64,000 nucleotides of DNA from assembly GCA_964638035.1 (NCBI GenBank), contig CAZWXD010000014.1, positions 1 to 64,000 on the forward strand. The letters are read 5' to 3'. This DNA is from JAGGAG01 sp964638035 (lineage in GTDB: Bacteria > Gemmatimonadota > Gemmatimonadetes > Gemmatimonadales > GWC2-71-9). A model generated the notes under the pieces. The model saw only the letters and a list, made by a program, of their open reading frames with translations. It had not been told where the DNA came from and did no database searches. The number at the start of each line of letters is the position of its first letter. Position 1 is the first letter of the stretch. Both the position numbers and the translations under genes were made by a program. This document shows, one piece after another, positions 1 through 8,844 of this stretch.

Positions 1-605
<605 letters not shown>

Positions 606-645
606 GATGTCCGTTCTCCTGTATGGTTCGTTGCCGAGCGCTGGC

Positions 646-960
646 TCAGCTGATCTTCGCGAGGATGTCCGACGCCTTGATGATGATGACTTCCTCACCA
701 TCGAGCGTGAACGGGGTCCCGCTGTACTTCCCGTAGATGACCTTGTCGCCCACCTTGAGGTCCATCGGGATCCGGTCACCCTTCTCGACCCGCCCCGGAC
801 CCACCGCCACCACCTCGCCCTGGGTCGGCTTTTCCTTGGCCGTGTCCGGGATGTACAGCCCGCCGCGCATCGCCTCCGCCTCGTCGGACGGCATGATCAC
901 CACCCGGTCCTCGAGCGGGTGGATCTTGAGCGTCGGCTTGCTCTTGGTCGCCGTTGCCAT
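646..960 (-). CDS. groES: Co-chaperonin GroES
   Basis: 104 residues, close to the usual 95-105. The sequence KIHPLEDRVVIMPSDEAEAM followed by GGLYIPDTAKEKP is the GroES fold start and mobile loop; the end GEEVIIIKASDILAKI is typical. It caps the GroEL ring and closes the folding chamber. The ATG at 960 is chosen because an AGGAGGA ribosome-binding site lies 6-8 bases upstream; the longer reading frame (to 1158) would run through the CIRCE operator and is not coding. First gene of the groES-groEL operon. Confidence 0.97.
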   Translation of the reverse strand: MATATKSKPTLKIHPLEDRVVIMPSDEAEAMRGGLYIPDTAKEKPTQGEVVAVGPGRVEKGDRIPMDLKVGDKVIYGKYSGTPFTLDGEEVIIIKASDILAKIS

Positions 961-1038
961 CGCCTGCTCCTCCTGAAGTGCTGTAGAGTTGGGTGCTGCC
1001 CGCGAACGTCGTACCGCAACCTGCTGCGCCACAATGAG

Positions 1039-1065
1039 TTGGCACTCATTGTGGCCGAGTGCCAG
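1039..1065 (-). promoter_or_regulatory. CIRCE operator (HrcA site) upstream of groES
   Basis: TTGGCACTC, nine bases, then GAGTGCCAG: the standard CIRCE layout (TTAGCACTC-N9-GAGTGCTAA) with one mismatch between arms. It ends 78 bases before the groES start. HrcA binding here represses groESL until heat stress in many phyla. No hrcA gene lies in the window, so the repressor is inferred. Confidence 0.93.
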
Positions 1066-1188
1066 AAACTGGGCCAAAGATAAGGCGCCCCCGTTCCCCG
1101 TCAAGCGCGCCCTGGCGGCCCGCCCATCAGCAATCGGGGTGCCCTGAAAACCGGCCATTCCGACAGCAGGTGCTGCCGCACTGCCATC

Positions 1189-2013
1189 CTACAGGTCGAA
1201 GCGGAACTCCACCCCGACATACCGCAGTTGCTCCTGTCGGAAGTAGCCAAGTGGCGACCGGCCGCTGTACGCGGCGAGCGACATGATCACGTCACTCCCG
1301 GCCGCGATGGGGATGGCCATGCCGAGTCGCGCTGAGAACGCGGGCTTCCAGTCGGCATGGGCGTCGAAGTCAACAAAGGCCCCGGCCCGCGGGAGGATGC
1401 CGCCGCCGTGGCGCACCGGTGCATAGTCAAACCCACCAGAGAACCGCCCTCGGCCACTCGCGTTCGCCAGCCGGAACGCGGCTCCTGCACTGGCACCGAA
1501 CCGCCATGGCCCGTCCTGGTAGAATGCCCACGCGGTGACGCCCTCACGTGAACCGGACGGTGTGCCCTGCCCGAAGAGGTGCAGGTACTCGTCACCCAGG
1601 TGCTCGCTCTCGTGCCACAGCATGCCGACGAGGGTCCAGGGCCCGCGCCGGTTCGCAACGTTCAGTTGGAAGTTCCAGTCCTGCGCCACCATCGGGCTGT
1701 TCGTGGTCTGCAGGGCGAATCGAACCATGACCGACGCGCCCAAGCCCAGGCTCCAGGGCTTCGCCCCTGTCGCCAGCGCCACGAGTGGGAGGTTCTCCCC
1801 GAGCACGGCCTCGCCCTGGAAGGTGTCCTCCAGCTGGGAGTCGGATTCGCCCACGACCATGACGCGCGCACCGAGCGCACTCATGTCGGGATCGGCCAGG
1901 AGCGACTCGAAGCGTGGCATGGGCTCACGGGGAGCAGGGGGCTCCTGTGCCAGCACGGGATGGGCCGCCAGCAGGGCGACGAGGGCGGACGCGAGGCGAC
2001 ACCGAAGGCTCAT
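1189..2013 (-). CDS. DUF1207-like outer-membrane/exported protein
   Basis: 274 residues with a clear signal peptide (MSLRCRLASALVALLAAHP, cleavage near AQ, residue 23). The body is rich in alternating beta strands and ends in EFRFDL, a typical outer-membrane C-terminus. The motif HESEHLGDEY at about residues 134-143 is what suggests the DUF1207 family, whose function is unknown. The ATG at 2013 overlaps the stop of the upstream NlpC/P60 gene as ATGA, so translation is probably coupled. Last gene of the 1189-4365 set. The family name is from memory of the motif and should be treated as probable. Confidence 0.7.
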   Translation of the reverse strand: MSLRCRLASALVALLAAHPVLAQEPPAPREPMPRFESLLADPDMSALGARVMVVGESDSQLEDTFQGEAVLGENLPLVALATGAKPWSLGLGASVMVRFALQTTNSPMVAQDWNFQLNVANRRGPWTLVGMLWHESEHLGDEYLHLFGQGTPSGSREGVTAWAFYQDGPWRFGASAGAAFRLANASGRGRFSGGFDYAPVRHGGGILPRAGAFVDFDAHADWKPAFSARLGMAIPIAAGSDVIMSLAAYSGRSPLGYFRQEQLRYVGVEFRFDL

Positions 2014-2987
2014 TGATCCGTCACGATCCGGCGCGCCCCGGTCCAGCGACTGAACCACCAGGCACCGTTGGGATCGTCGCCCTGCAAGCTGCTCTCCATG
2101 ACGCCGCGCGACGACGAGCTGTGAATGAAGCGACCTCCACCCAGGTACAGGCCCACGTGGGTGGTGCGGCCACCGCCCGGGTTGGCCGAGAAGGTGAGGA
2201 TGTCACCCGGTGCCAGGGCATCGAGGTCCCGTCCCACGGGATCGCCGACCTGCGACTGGTCGGCACTGGTTCGCGGCACCGTGACGCCGTTCGCCGTGTA
2301 GGCGTACTGGATGAGACCGGAGCAGTCATATCCGCCGTCGCCCTGCCCGCCCCAGCGGTACGGTTGGCCCATCGCTTCGCGCGCCGATGCCACGATGCCC
2401 TCACGCAGGCGACTCACGGAGCCAGGAGGTGCATTCACCGGCTCGGCCGTGCGGGCCGGAGCCGGAGGGGCCGGCAGGGAGGCTGCGGCGGCGTTCGCTC
2501 CGCCACCCCAGTGATACGCAAGCCCTGCCCCGAGTTGGAGCCCACCAGGTTCCCCACTCAGGAACCCGCGCCACCGGATGTCGGCGGCCGCCGACAGGCC
2601 GCCCACGAGTCCCACCCCGTAGCCGGCTCCTGCCGTCCAGCTACCCCACGCGTCGTCATCGCCATGGCGCACGATGCCGAGGTCGAGGCTCGCTGCCAGG
2701 AAGGGGCCGGTGCCGGTGCGCCAGGCGTTGAGTTCGAGGCCGGCGCCGTAGCGTTGCGTGGTGGAGGATCCCGCATCGTTGAGGAGCACGCCATGCAGCT
2801 GCCACCACACCGGGCCGGTGAGGTGCGCCGTGTACCCTGCCCGCCACGCCCAGATGTCCGGCCCGCTGCGGGAGACGTAGCCCACGTCGGCAACGACGCC
2901 CTGGGCCAGAATGGTGGGAGGCGCCGACATGGCGCACGCTGCGACAAGCCCGGCAGTGGTGCCGAGCCACCGCGGCCCGCGAGGCAT
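2010..2987 (-). CDS. NlpC/P60 cysteine peptidase with N-terminal barrel-like domain
   Basis: 325 residues. A signal peptide (cleavage near residue 29) is followed by about 130 residues of alternating beta strands resembling a small outer-membrane barrel, a Pro/Ala linker (about 165-190), and a C-terminal NlpC/P60 domain. The catalytic Cys is in YDCSGL (C222) and the His in TTHVGLYLGG (H277). Such enzymes cut peptide bonds in peptidoglycan stems. The barrel-like front part is unusual and may anchor the enzyme to the outer membrane. The ATG at 2987 shares one base with the upstream stop (TGATG). Confidence 0.85.
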   Translation of the reverse strand: MPRGPRWLGTTAGLVAACAMSAPPTILAQGVVADVGYVSRSGPDIWAWRAGYTAHLTGPVWWQLHGVLLNDAGSSTTQRYGAGLELNAWRTGTGPFLAASLDLGIVRHGDDDAWGSWTAGAGYGVGLVGGLSAAADIRWRGFLSGEPGGLQLGAGLAYHWGGGANAAAASLPAPPAPARTAEPVNAPPGSVSRLREGIVASAREAMGQPYRWGGQGDGGYDCSGLIQYAYTANGVTVPRTSADQSQVGDPVGRDLDALAPGDILTFSANPGGGRTTHVGLYLGGGRFIHSSSSRGVMESSLQGDDPNGAWWFSRWTGARRIVTDQ

Positions 2988-3394
2988 CAGGCTGCTCCCG
3001 CGGCGCGGTGCTTCACTGGCTGTCCGGTGCGGAGGTCGACGCGGTAGGTGTCGCCGGGCACGCAATGCAGCCAGAGCGCGACCTCGATGGTGCTGTCATC
3101 CACAAGGACGGGCGCGCCACCCGAGTACAGCAGGGGCACCGGGATGCGAGCCCCGTCGCGCCGGATCTCGATGAGGCGTTCATGACACGTGGCACCCCCG
3201 GCAGCAGTGCCTGCGCGCCCGGCCACCAGCCACACTTCGCTTCCGTCCCGCGCACGAAGCACGAGACTGTCGCTGCTCCGCGGGCCAGGCCTCGCGACCG
3301 GCGGGTCCACCGGTGCCGGATGGCTCCGCTCGCGGCATGCCGAGATGGCAAGCATCGCGCTGATGGCCGCCATCGCAACTGAGCGACGCCTCAC
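2987..3394 (-). CDS. Small lipoprotein of unknown function
   Basis: 135 residues. The N-terminus MRRRSVAMAAISAMLAISAC is a lipoprotein signal with lipobox ISAC, so the mature protein is probably lipid-anchored through C20. The rest is a compact beta-rich domain with two further cysteines (in GATCHERL and LWLHCVPG) that could form a disulfide. I do not recognise the family. Its ATG overlaps the stop of the next upstream gene (ATGA) and its own stop overlaps the NlpC/P60 start, so it belongs to the same transcription unit. Confidence 0.7.
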   Translation of the reverse strand: MRRRSVAMAAISAMLAISACRERSHPAPVDPPVARPGPRSSDSLVLRARDGSEVWLVAGRAGTAAGGATCHERLIEIRRDGARIPVPLLYSGGAPVLVDDSTIEVALWLHCVPGDTYRVDLRTGQPVKHRAAGAA

Positions 3395-3720
3395 CCTTCT
3401 CCCTCCACCCTGTCCTTGCCGGCCGCGCCAGGCACGGCGTCGGACGGCGCCGGGACGAAGGCATCCGGCACGCCGCTCTCATCCACGCCGAGGACCTCAC
3501 GGACCTCCGGCGACCGCCTGAGGATTCGGAGCCAGAGCGCCGTCACGACGAGGGCGGCCAGCAGGGCAGACACGGCGCTGACCGCGAGTCCGTGCACCGG
3601 GTCGGTGATCCGCCTCGCGAGCACGGCCCCGCCAATGGCACCAAAAAACGAGGCTGCCGACGCCACGAGCGGCGTCAGCAGCCAGCCGAACAGTCGAGCG
3701 AGGAACTGGAGGAACCGCAT
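3391..3720 (-). CDS. Small membrane protein, unknown
   Basis: 109 residues with two hydrophobic segments (roughly 12-37, glycine/alanine-rich, and 44-66) followed by a charged cytoplasmic-looking tail that begins LRRSPEVREVLGVDE and ends in an acidic, Pro-rich stretch. No family recognised. It overlaps the downstream lipoprotein gene by four bases (ATGA) and starts nine bases after the stop of the next membrane protein, so it is very likely co-translated with both. Confidence 0.65.
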   Translation of the reverse strand: MRFLQFLARLFGWLLTPLVASAASFFGAIGGAVLARRITDPVHGLAVSAVSALLAALVVTALWLRILRRSPEVREVLGVDESGVPDAFVPAPSDAVPGAAGKDRVEGEG

Positions 3721-3729
3721 GACCTGCGA

Positions 3730-4365
3730 CTACTCGCGGCGCAGTCCCAGCCCCGTGATCAAGGTGCCGAGGGCGAGTGCCGGCAGGATGGCAACGCCGA
3801 ACGTCGGCACATTCCACCCCGCCCGGGGAAACCCGAACAGGATGGCGACCGCGCCGATCACCAGCGCGAGCACCGCGACGAGGCCAGCCGCGCGCGGTGC
3901 ATTCGCCCCGCCCCGCGCCGCCTGGTTGGAGAGCATGAAGGCGCCCATCCAGGGGATGAAGGTGCCCACCATCCACCAGACCGGGTGGTACCACCAGTTG
4001 GATCCGCCCCCCACCTCGCGCCACCGGTTGGTGTAGGTCCCGATGGCCTGCAACCCGACGACGGGCAGCACGTCGATGAGCAGGTACACCACGGTGCCGG
4101 CCAGGCCGATGGCGGCGGCCCCGGCGATGCCCTCGATGGTGCGGGCGCGGGTCCAGGTGCCCGGCAGGAAGGCCACGACATACGTCCCGACGGCGAGGAT
4201 GACGGCCTTGAGGACGGATTCGATGATGCCATCGGTGAACCGCGTAACCAGCGAGAAGAGCAGCACCGCGATCGCCGTGATGACGCCGATCCGGAAGCCA
4301 CCGCGCGCAAGCCACGCCGCATCGGTTCGATCGAAGTCCCGTTCAACGCCTGCCGCAACGGTCAT
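3730..4365 (-). CDS. Polytopic membrane protein, unknown
   Basis: 211 residues with about five to six predicted transmembrane helices after a short soluble N-terminus. A loop rich in aromatic residues (GSNWWYHPVWWMVG, about residues 122-135) separates the helices. No catalytic motif is evident and I do not recognise a family. It is followed at nine bases by a two-helix membrane protein; the 72 bases upstream separate it from the UbiA-type gene. Confidence 0.65.
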   Translation of the reverse strand: MTVAAGVERDFDRTDAAWLARGGFRIGVITAIAVLLFSLVTRFTDGIIESVLKAVILAVGTYVVAFLPGTWTRARTIEGIAGAAAIGLAGTVVYLLIDVLPVVGLQAIGTYTNRWREVGGGSNWWYHPVWWMVGTFIPWMGAFMLSNQAARGGANAPRAAGLVAVLALVIGAVAILFGFPRAGWNVPTFGVAILPALALGTLITGLGLRRE

Positions 4366-4437
4366 GGAGGGGGATCCTGGTGTGGGAAACGACCGTGAAC
4401 CTAGCCGGGAATCCCGTCGGTCGCCACCTCCGCACCC

Positions 4438-5379
4438 CTAGGCCCAGCCAGCGAGGATCGCCGCGTCGGTGACGGCCCATGCGGCCAGGGCGAGGTGCAT
4501 GCCCCGCTGGTGTTCATCGGGACGCATGGCCATTGCGCGCCGCCACCAGGGCACCAGCAGCACCAGCCAGGAGGCCAGGGACACCGCCAGGGCCAGCCAG
4601 GCAATGGGGCGCCTCCAGGTGCCCGATGACTCGGCTGCCGGAGATGCCATGGCGGCCCAGCCAAACAACCCGAACGCGAGGAGCACACACCAGATCGCGA
4701 TGGCGACGCTGGGGCGCTTGCCCACCGCCAGGGCAAACGTCCGATCACCCCGTCGTGCATCCTCGTCGAACTGGTAGAGCTGGGTGAGCGGATAGAGACC
4801 GGCAAAGAGGGCGCCAAAGCCCAGGGCAAGCAGGAGTCCCCAGGGCGCGAACGGCACACCCGTGGTGGCCCACCCTGCCAGCAGGGTCAGGGTCCCGAAC
4901 CCCGTCATGTTGATGAGCCAGTCAGCCCCTGCCACCGCCTTGAGCCGGAAGGGTGGCACCGAGTAGAGCACCGACATCACGAGGCAGGAGGCGTAGAGCG
5001 CGCCGTAGCGACCAGGCAGGAACAGCAGCGCCAGCGCAAGCCCGACCAGCATGAGCGCCATCCCGAAGCCGAACAGCCCTCGAGGTGGCGGGGGCGGGCG
5101 GCGCAGGTAGGCGACATCGCCCTCATCGCGATCGAATGCGCTGTTGATCGCGAGCGTGCCGCCGTTCAGGGCTACGACCCAGAGGCCCAGGCCGGTGAGG
5201 ATGCCGGCGAGGTGCTCACCCTGCAGGAAGGCGCGGCCTCCGATGGCGAGCACGGCGCCCAGCAGGGTATGGCCCGCCATGATCGGCCATTCGGCGGGCC
5301 GAAGGTGCAGGAGGTAGTCGAACCCCGGTCCCAGCACCCGGTACCCCAGCGCCCGGCACGGGGATACCGGCAGGTTCAC
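4438..5379 (-). CDS. UbiA-family prenyltransferase
   Basis: 313 residues, strongly hydrophobic with about eight to nine helices. The first Asp-rich motif is NSAFDRDEGD (about residues 79-88) and the second is QFDEDARRGDRT (about 204-215), the two Mg-diphosphate-binding motifs of UbiA enzymes. These transfer a prenyl chain to an aromatic or quinone precursor in the membrane. Substrate cannot be told from sequence; menaquinone, haem O or another lipid are all possible. The start is a GTG overlapping the coaX stop (GTGA). No quinone genes are nearby. Confidence 0.8.
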   Translation of the reverse strand: MNLPVSPCRALGYRVLGPGFDYLLHLRPAEWPIMAGHTLLGAVLAIGGRAFLQGEHLAGILTGLGLWVVALNGGTLAINSAFDRDEGDVAYLRRPPPPPRGLFGFGMALMLVGLALALLFLPGRYGALYASCLVMSVLYSVPPFRLKAVAGADWLINMTGFGTLTLLAGWATTGVPFAPWGLLLALGFGALFAGLYPLTQLYQFDEDARRGDRTFALAVGKRPSVAIAIWCVLLAFGLFGWAAMASPAAESSGTWRRPIAWLALAVSLASWLVLLVPWWRRAMAMRPDEHQRGMHLALAAWAVTDAAILAGWA

Positions 5380-6155
5380 CAGCGAAGCCCGACCAGGCCC
5401 GCGGCCAGGCGAAGCCCGTGCAGGGTGAGGTCGCGGTCGACGTGGTCTACCGTGGTGAGCAATGGTCCCACGACGACGGCGAGGCCCCCGGTGGCAACCA
5501 CGCGTGGGCGATCAGGGCCCGGCCACTCGGCCAGGATTCGTCGCACCATGCCGTCCACCGCATCGGCGGCGCCAAAGAGGACGCCGCCCTGGATGTGTTC
5601 CTCGGTGGTGCGCCCGATCGCGCGCGATGGCGGGCGCAGTTCGGTCGCCGTGAGCTTGGCGGCCTTGCGCACCAGCTGGTCGGCAGAGGTGCGGAGGCCG
5701 GGCATGATGGACCCGCCGATGAAGCGCCGGTCGGGCGTGACGCAGTCGAAGGTGGTGGCAGTCCCGAAGTCCACCACGATGCACCCGCCGGGGTACCGGT
5801 CGGCCGCCGCCAGGACATTCACGATGCGATCGGCACCGACGGCGAAGGGCTCATCCACGTCGAGGGTGATGGGCAGCGGCGTGCGCGCGGTGATGGCCAC
5901 CGGGCGCTGTGCGGTGGCCTTCTCGATCCCATCCGCGACACTGCGTGTCACCGGCGGCACGACGGACGCCACGCAGGCGGCGCGCACCTCACTGGGTGAG
6001 TACCCGCCCTGCACCAGGAACGATCCGAGCTCGGCGGCCCACTCGTCGGGCGTGCGGTCGGGCGTGGTGGTGAGGCGCCAGTGCGCCTGCAGGTCGGTCC
6101 CTCGAAAGAGGCCGACCGTGATCTCGGTGTTCCCGATGTCGAGGGCGAGGAGCAT
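5376..6155 (-). CDS. coaX: Type III pantothenate kinase
   Basis: 259 residues, usual size. It begins MLLALDIGNTEITVG, the ASKHA phosphate-binding motif with D6; GADR (107-110) and VVDFGTATT (about 127-135) are the other conserved motifs. It phosphorylates pantothenate, the first step of coenzyme A synthesis, in the cytoplasm. The ATG at 6155 is preferred over an upstream in-frame start because it places the conserved motif at the N-terminus. The gene follows birA by ten bases, a common birA-coaX pairing. Confidence 0.95.
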   Translation of the reverse strand: MLLALDIGNTEITVGLFRGTDLQAHWRLTTTPDRTPDEWAAELGSFLVQGGYSPSEVRAACVASVVPPVTRSVADGIEKATAQRPVAITARTPLPITLDVDEPFAVGADRIVNVLAAADRYPGGCIVVDFGTATTFDCVTPDRRFIGGSIMPGLRTSADQLVRKAAKLTATELRPPSRAIGRTTEEHIQGGVLFGAADAVDGMVRRILAEWPGPDRPRVVATGGLAVVVGPLLTTVDHVDRDLTLHGLRLAAGLVGLRW

Positions 6156-6165
6156 GGCGCCGAAC

Positions 6166-6888
6166 CTACAGGGCGAACCCGTCGCCCGCCACGACCTCGT
6201 GGTGGTCACCGGTTGCGTGTGCCCGGATCACGAGGTGCCCGGTGGAGGCAATGCCCATCACGGTACCGGATACCGGGGCGCGGACCGTGCGCCCGGCCAG
6301 CCAGTCTCGGGCTCGCCAGGCACCAAGCTCGGCCTCGCCGAGCACGGGGTCGGCGGGCAAGGCGGGCAGGACCTCCATCAGTGCGCGAGCCAGCCGGCCC
6401 ACGTCGAGGGCGGGGCACCAGGTGCCGAGCGCCGCAGCGGGAAACCGCAGCGCCGACGGACCCGGCACCGGGTTGTGCACGTTGAGCCCCACCCCCAGGG
6501 CCACCCACCCCACGTCCCCCTGCCAACGCGCCTCGCACAGGATCCCGCCCACCTTGCGGTCCTCCACGAGCACGTCGTTGGGCCACTTGAGTTCGACGGC
6601 CACGCCTGGACACAACCCCTCGATCACCCGGGCCACTGCGAGCCCGCCGCGCACCCCGAGCAGCGGCACGCCGGCGCCAGCGGCCCGGCCCGCGGGCGGC
6701 CGCCAGAGCACCGAGAGCCACAGGCCGCCCTCGGGGGACCGCCATGTCCTGCCCCGGCTTCCCCTGCCCTGCACCTGGCACCGGGCCAGGATACCGGTGC
6801 CGTGGGGGGCGCCGCCGGCGGCCAGGCGATGCACCTCGTCCTGCGTGGAGCTCGCCTCGACAACCTCGTGCAGGGTGGCGGTGATCAC
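6166..6888 (-). CDS. birA: Biotin--[acetyl-CoA-carboxylase] ligase
   Basis: 240 residues: only the catalytic and C-terminal domains; the DNA-binding helix-turn-helix of bifunctional BirA is missing, so it is a ligase and not a repressor. GRGSRGRTW (41-49) is the biotinyl-AMP loop and KWPNDVLV (101-108) the catalytic lysine region. It attaches biotin to carboxylase carrier proteins. The start is GTG at 6888, overlapping the uppP stop (GTGA). It lies between uppP and coaX in the long operon. Confidence 0.93.
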   Translation of the reverse strand: MITATLHEVVEASSTQDEVHRLAAGGAPHGTGILARCQVQGRGSRGRTWRSPEGGLWLSVLWRPPAGRAAGAGVPLLGVRGGLAVARVIEGLCPGVAVELKWPNDVLVEDRKVGGILCEARWQGDVGWVALGVGLNVHNPVPGPSALRFPAAALGTWCPALDVGRLARALMEVLPALPADPVLGEAELGAWRARDWLAGRTVRAPVSGTVMGIASTGHLVIRAHATGDHHEVVAGDGFAL

Positions 6889-7676
6889 GCCCAGAACCAG
6901 AGCAGCGCCGCGCCAGCCACGATCCGGTACCAGGCGAAGGGCCGGAAGCTGTTGGCGGACACAAAGCGGAGGAACACCTTGATCACGAGCAGCGCGCTGA
7001 CGAACGACACGAGCAGGCCAACGCCAAAGACCGGCAGGTGTGCGGCCGTGAGGATGTCACGGCTCCGGTAGAGGTCGAGCGCCGACGCCGCGACCAGGAC
7101 CGGCACCGCGAGGAAGAACGAGAACTCGGCGGCCACGCGCCGCGAACATCCCAGGGCGTAGGCCCCCATGATGGTGGCGCCGCTGCGAGACACGCCGGGG
7201 TAGAGCGCCAGGACCTGGGCGATGCCCACACCCAGGGCCGTCCGGATGGAGAGGTCACGGGTCTCCGTCACGCGCGGCGCGGGCGCGAGGCGCTCCACCA
7301 CGAAGATGCCGATCGCGCCGGCAATGAGCCCGAACGCCACCGTCGGGACGCCGAAGAGGTGCGCCTTGATGTAGTCCCGGGCCAGGAGACCGATGATGGC
7401 CGCTGGCAGGAACCCGGCGGCCAGGTTCAGCACGAACTGCCGGCTCTCCGTGGTGCGGCCGAGCCCGATGGCCACCCGCAGGAAGAGCTCGCGGTACACC
7501 CAGAGCACGGCGAAGATGGCACCCAGCTGGATCACGATCTCGAAGGTCTTCCACGCCTCGTCGGTCCGGCCCAGGAGGTCGGCCGCCACGATGAGGTGCC
7601 CGGTGGACGACACCGGAATGAACTCGGTGATCCCCTCCACCAGCCCGAGGATGGCGGCGGCGACGAGGTCATTCAT
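6885..7676 (-). CDS. uppP: Undecaprenyl-diphosphatase
   Basis: 263 residues, all-helical membrane enzyme of the BacA/UppP type. EGITEFIPVSSTGH (14-27) and PGVSRSG (160-166) are the two catalytic motifs. It recycles undecaprenyl diphosphate to the monophosphate carrier for cell-wall synthesis. The ATG at 7676 lies eight bases inside the end of bshA. A longer in-frame reading frame continues to 8132 but only as a shadow of bshA. Confidence 0.95.
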   Translation of the reverse strand: MNDLVAAAILGLVEGITEFIPVSSTGHLIVAADLLGRTDEAWKTFEIVIQLGAIFAVLWVYRELFLRVAIGLGRTTESRQFVLNLAAGFLPAAIIGLLARDYIKAHLFGVPTVAFGLIAGAIGIFVVERLAPAPRVTETRDLSIRTALGVGIAQVLALYPGVSRSGATIMGAYALGCSRRVAAEFSFFLAVPVLVAASALDLYRSRDILTAAHLPVFGVGLLVSFVSALLVIKVFLRFVSANSFRPFAWYRIVAGAALLWFWA

Positions 7677-8844
7677 GCGCCGACACAGGCGATGCGCCGC
7701 CCCGGCGCAGCGAGGGGGAGCTGACGACGTCGTCGTAGAGTGCCTCGTACATCGGCACGATACGACCGGCCGAGAACGCCTGCGCCGTGGCAATGGCTGC
7801 GGCCCGCATGGCCCCGAGCCGCTCGGGGTCGCGCAGCAGTTCCACGGCGCGGCGGCCCATCGCCTCCACTGACCCGACCGGCTCCAGGATCCCGTCCTGC
7901 CCGTCATTGATGACCTCCGGAATCCCGCCGGCGCGCGTGGCCACCACCACGGCGCCACAGGCCATCGCCTCGAGGGCCGCCAGGCCGAAGCTCTCCGAGG
8001 TGGACGGCAGCAGGAACAGCTCGCAGCCTTGCAGGAGGGTAGCGACCGAGTCGAGCCGGCCCAGGAACCGCACGTCGGCGGCAACACCGAGCTCACCCGC
8101 CTCGCGTTCTGCATCGGGACGCTCCGGCCCATCGCCCACCATCACGAGCGTGGCGGGCATGGCCCGGCGGATGCGCGCAAAGGTGCGCACCACGTCCTTG
8201 ACCCGCTTCACCTCGCGGAAGTTGGAGACATGCATGATGCGCCGGTGCCCCTCCGGGGCCAGTCCATCCCACCGGCTGGACGGGTCGGGGCGGTACTCCG
8301 CCAGGTTGACGAAGTTGGGAATCACCGCCAGGTCACAGCTCACGCAGCCGAAGGCGCGATAGGTCTCGTCGCGCAGGTAGGCGGACACGGCCGTCACCCG
8401 GTCCGAGCGCTCGATCGAGAACTTCGTGATGGCGTAGAAACTCGCCTCCTGGCCCACCAGTGTGATGTCGGTGCCGTGCAGCGTCGTGATGATCGGGAGG
8501 CGCTGCCCCTCGGCCTCCAACATCTCCCGCGCGAGCCAGGCCGTGGTGGCGTGGGGGATGGCGTAGTGCACGTGCATCAGGTCGAGCTTCTCCCGCTGCG
8601 CCACTTCGTGCTGCTTGGACGCGAGGGCCAGGCTGTAGGGAAAGTGGTCGAAGAGTGGGTAGTGGCCGAACCGCGTCTCCACCTCATGGAAGTACACCCG
8701 CTCCGCCCAGCCGCGAAGGCGGAAGGGTGATGCATAGGTGATGAAGTGCACCTCGTGGCCACGACGCGCCAGCTCCAGGCCCAGCTCCGTGGCCAGGGCG
8801 CCCGAGCCGCCATAGGTCGGATAACAGGTGATCCCGATCTTCAT
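7669..8844 (-). CDS. bshA: N-acetyl-alpha-D-glucosaminyl L-malate synthase
   Basis: 391 residues, GT4 glycosyltransferase. The start MKIGITCYPTYGGSGALATE is the BshA hallmark; HVHYAIPHATTAWLA and the C-terminal STSESFGLAALEAMACG nucleotide-sugar motif follow. It joins GlcNAc to L-malate, the first step of bacillithiol synthesis. The ATG at 8844 is chosen because it overlaps the miaA stop (ATGA) and gives the conserved N-terminus. bshB and bshC are not in this window, so the bacillithiol pathway is inferred from this gene alone. Confidence 0.9.
   Translation of the reverse strand: MKIGITCYPTYGGSGALATELGLELARRGHEVHFITYASPFRLRGWAERVYFHEVETRFGHYPLFDHFPYSLALASKQHEVAQREKLDLMHVHYAIPHATTAWLAREMLEAEGQRLPIITTLHGTDITLVGQEASFYAITKFSIERSDRVTAVSAYLRDETYRAFGCVSCDLAVIPNFVNLAEYRPDPSSRWDGLAPEGHRRIMHVSNFREVKRVKDVVRTFARIRRAMPATLVMVGDGPERPDAEREAGELGVAADVRFLGRLDSVATLLQGCELFLLPSTSESFGLAALEAMACGAVVVATRAGGIPEVINDGQDGILEPVGSVEAMGRRAVELLRDPERLGAMRAAAIATAQAFSAGRIVPMYEALYDDVVSSPSLRRGGASPVSAHE

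Noticed and set aside
5212..7071. Plus-strand frame of 619 codons opposite coaX, birA and uppP
   Set aside because: It is a shadow of three well-identified genes.
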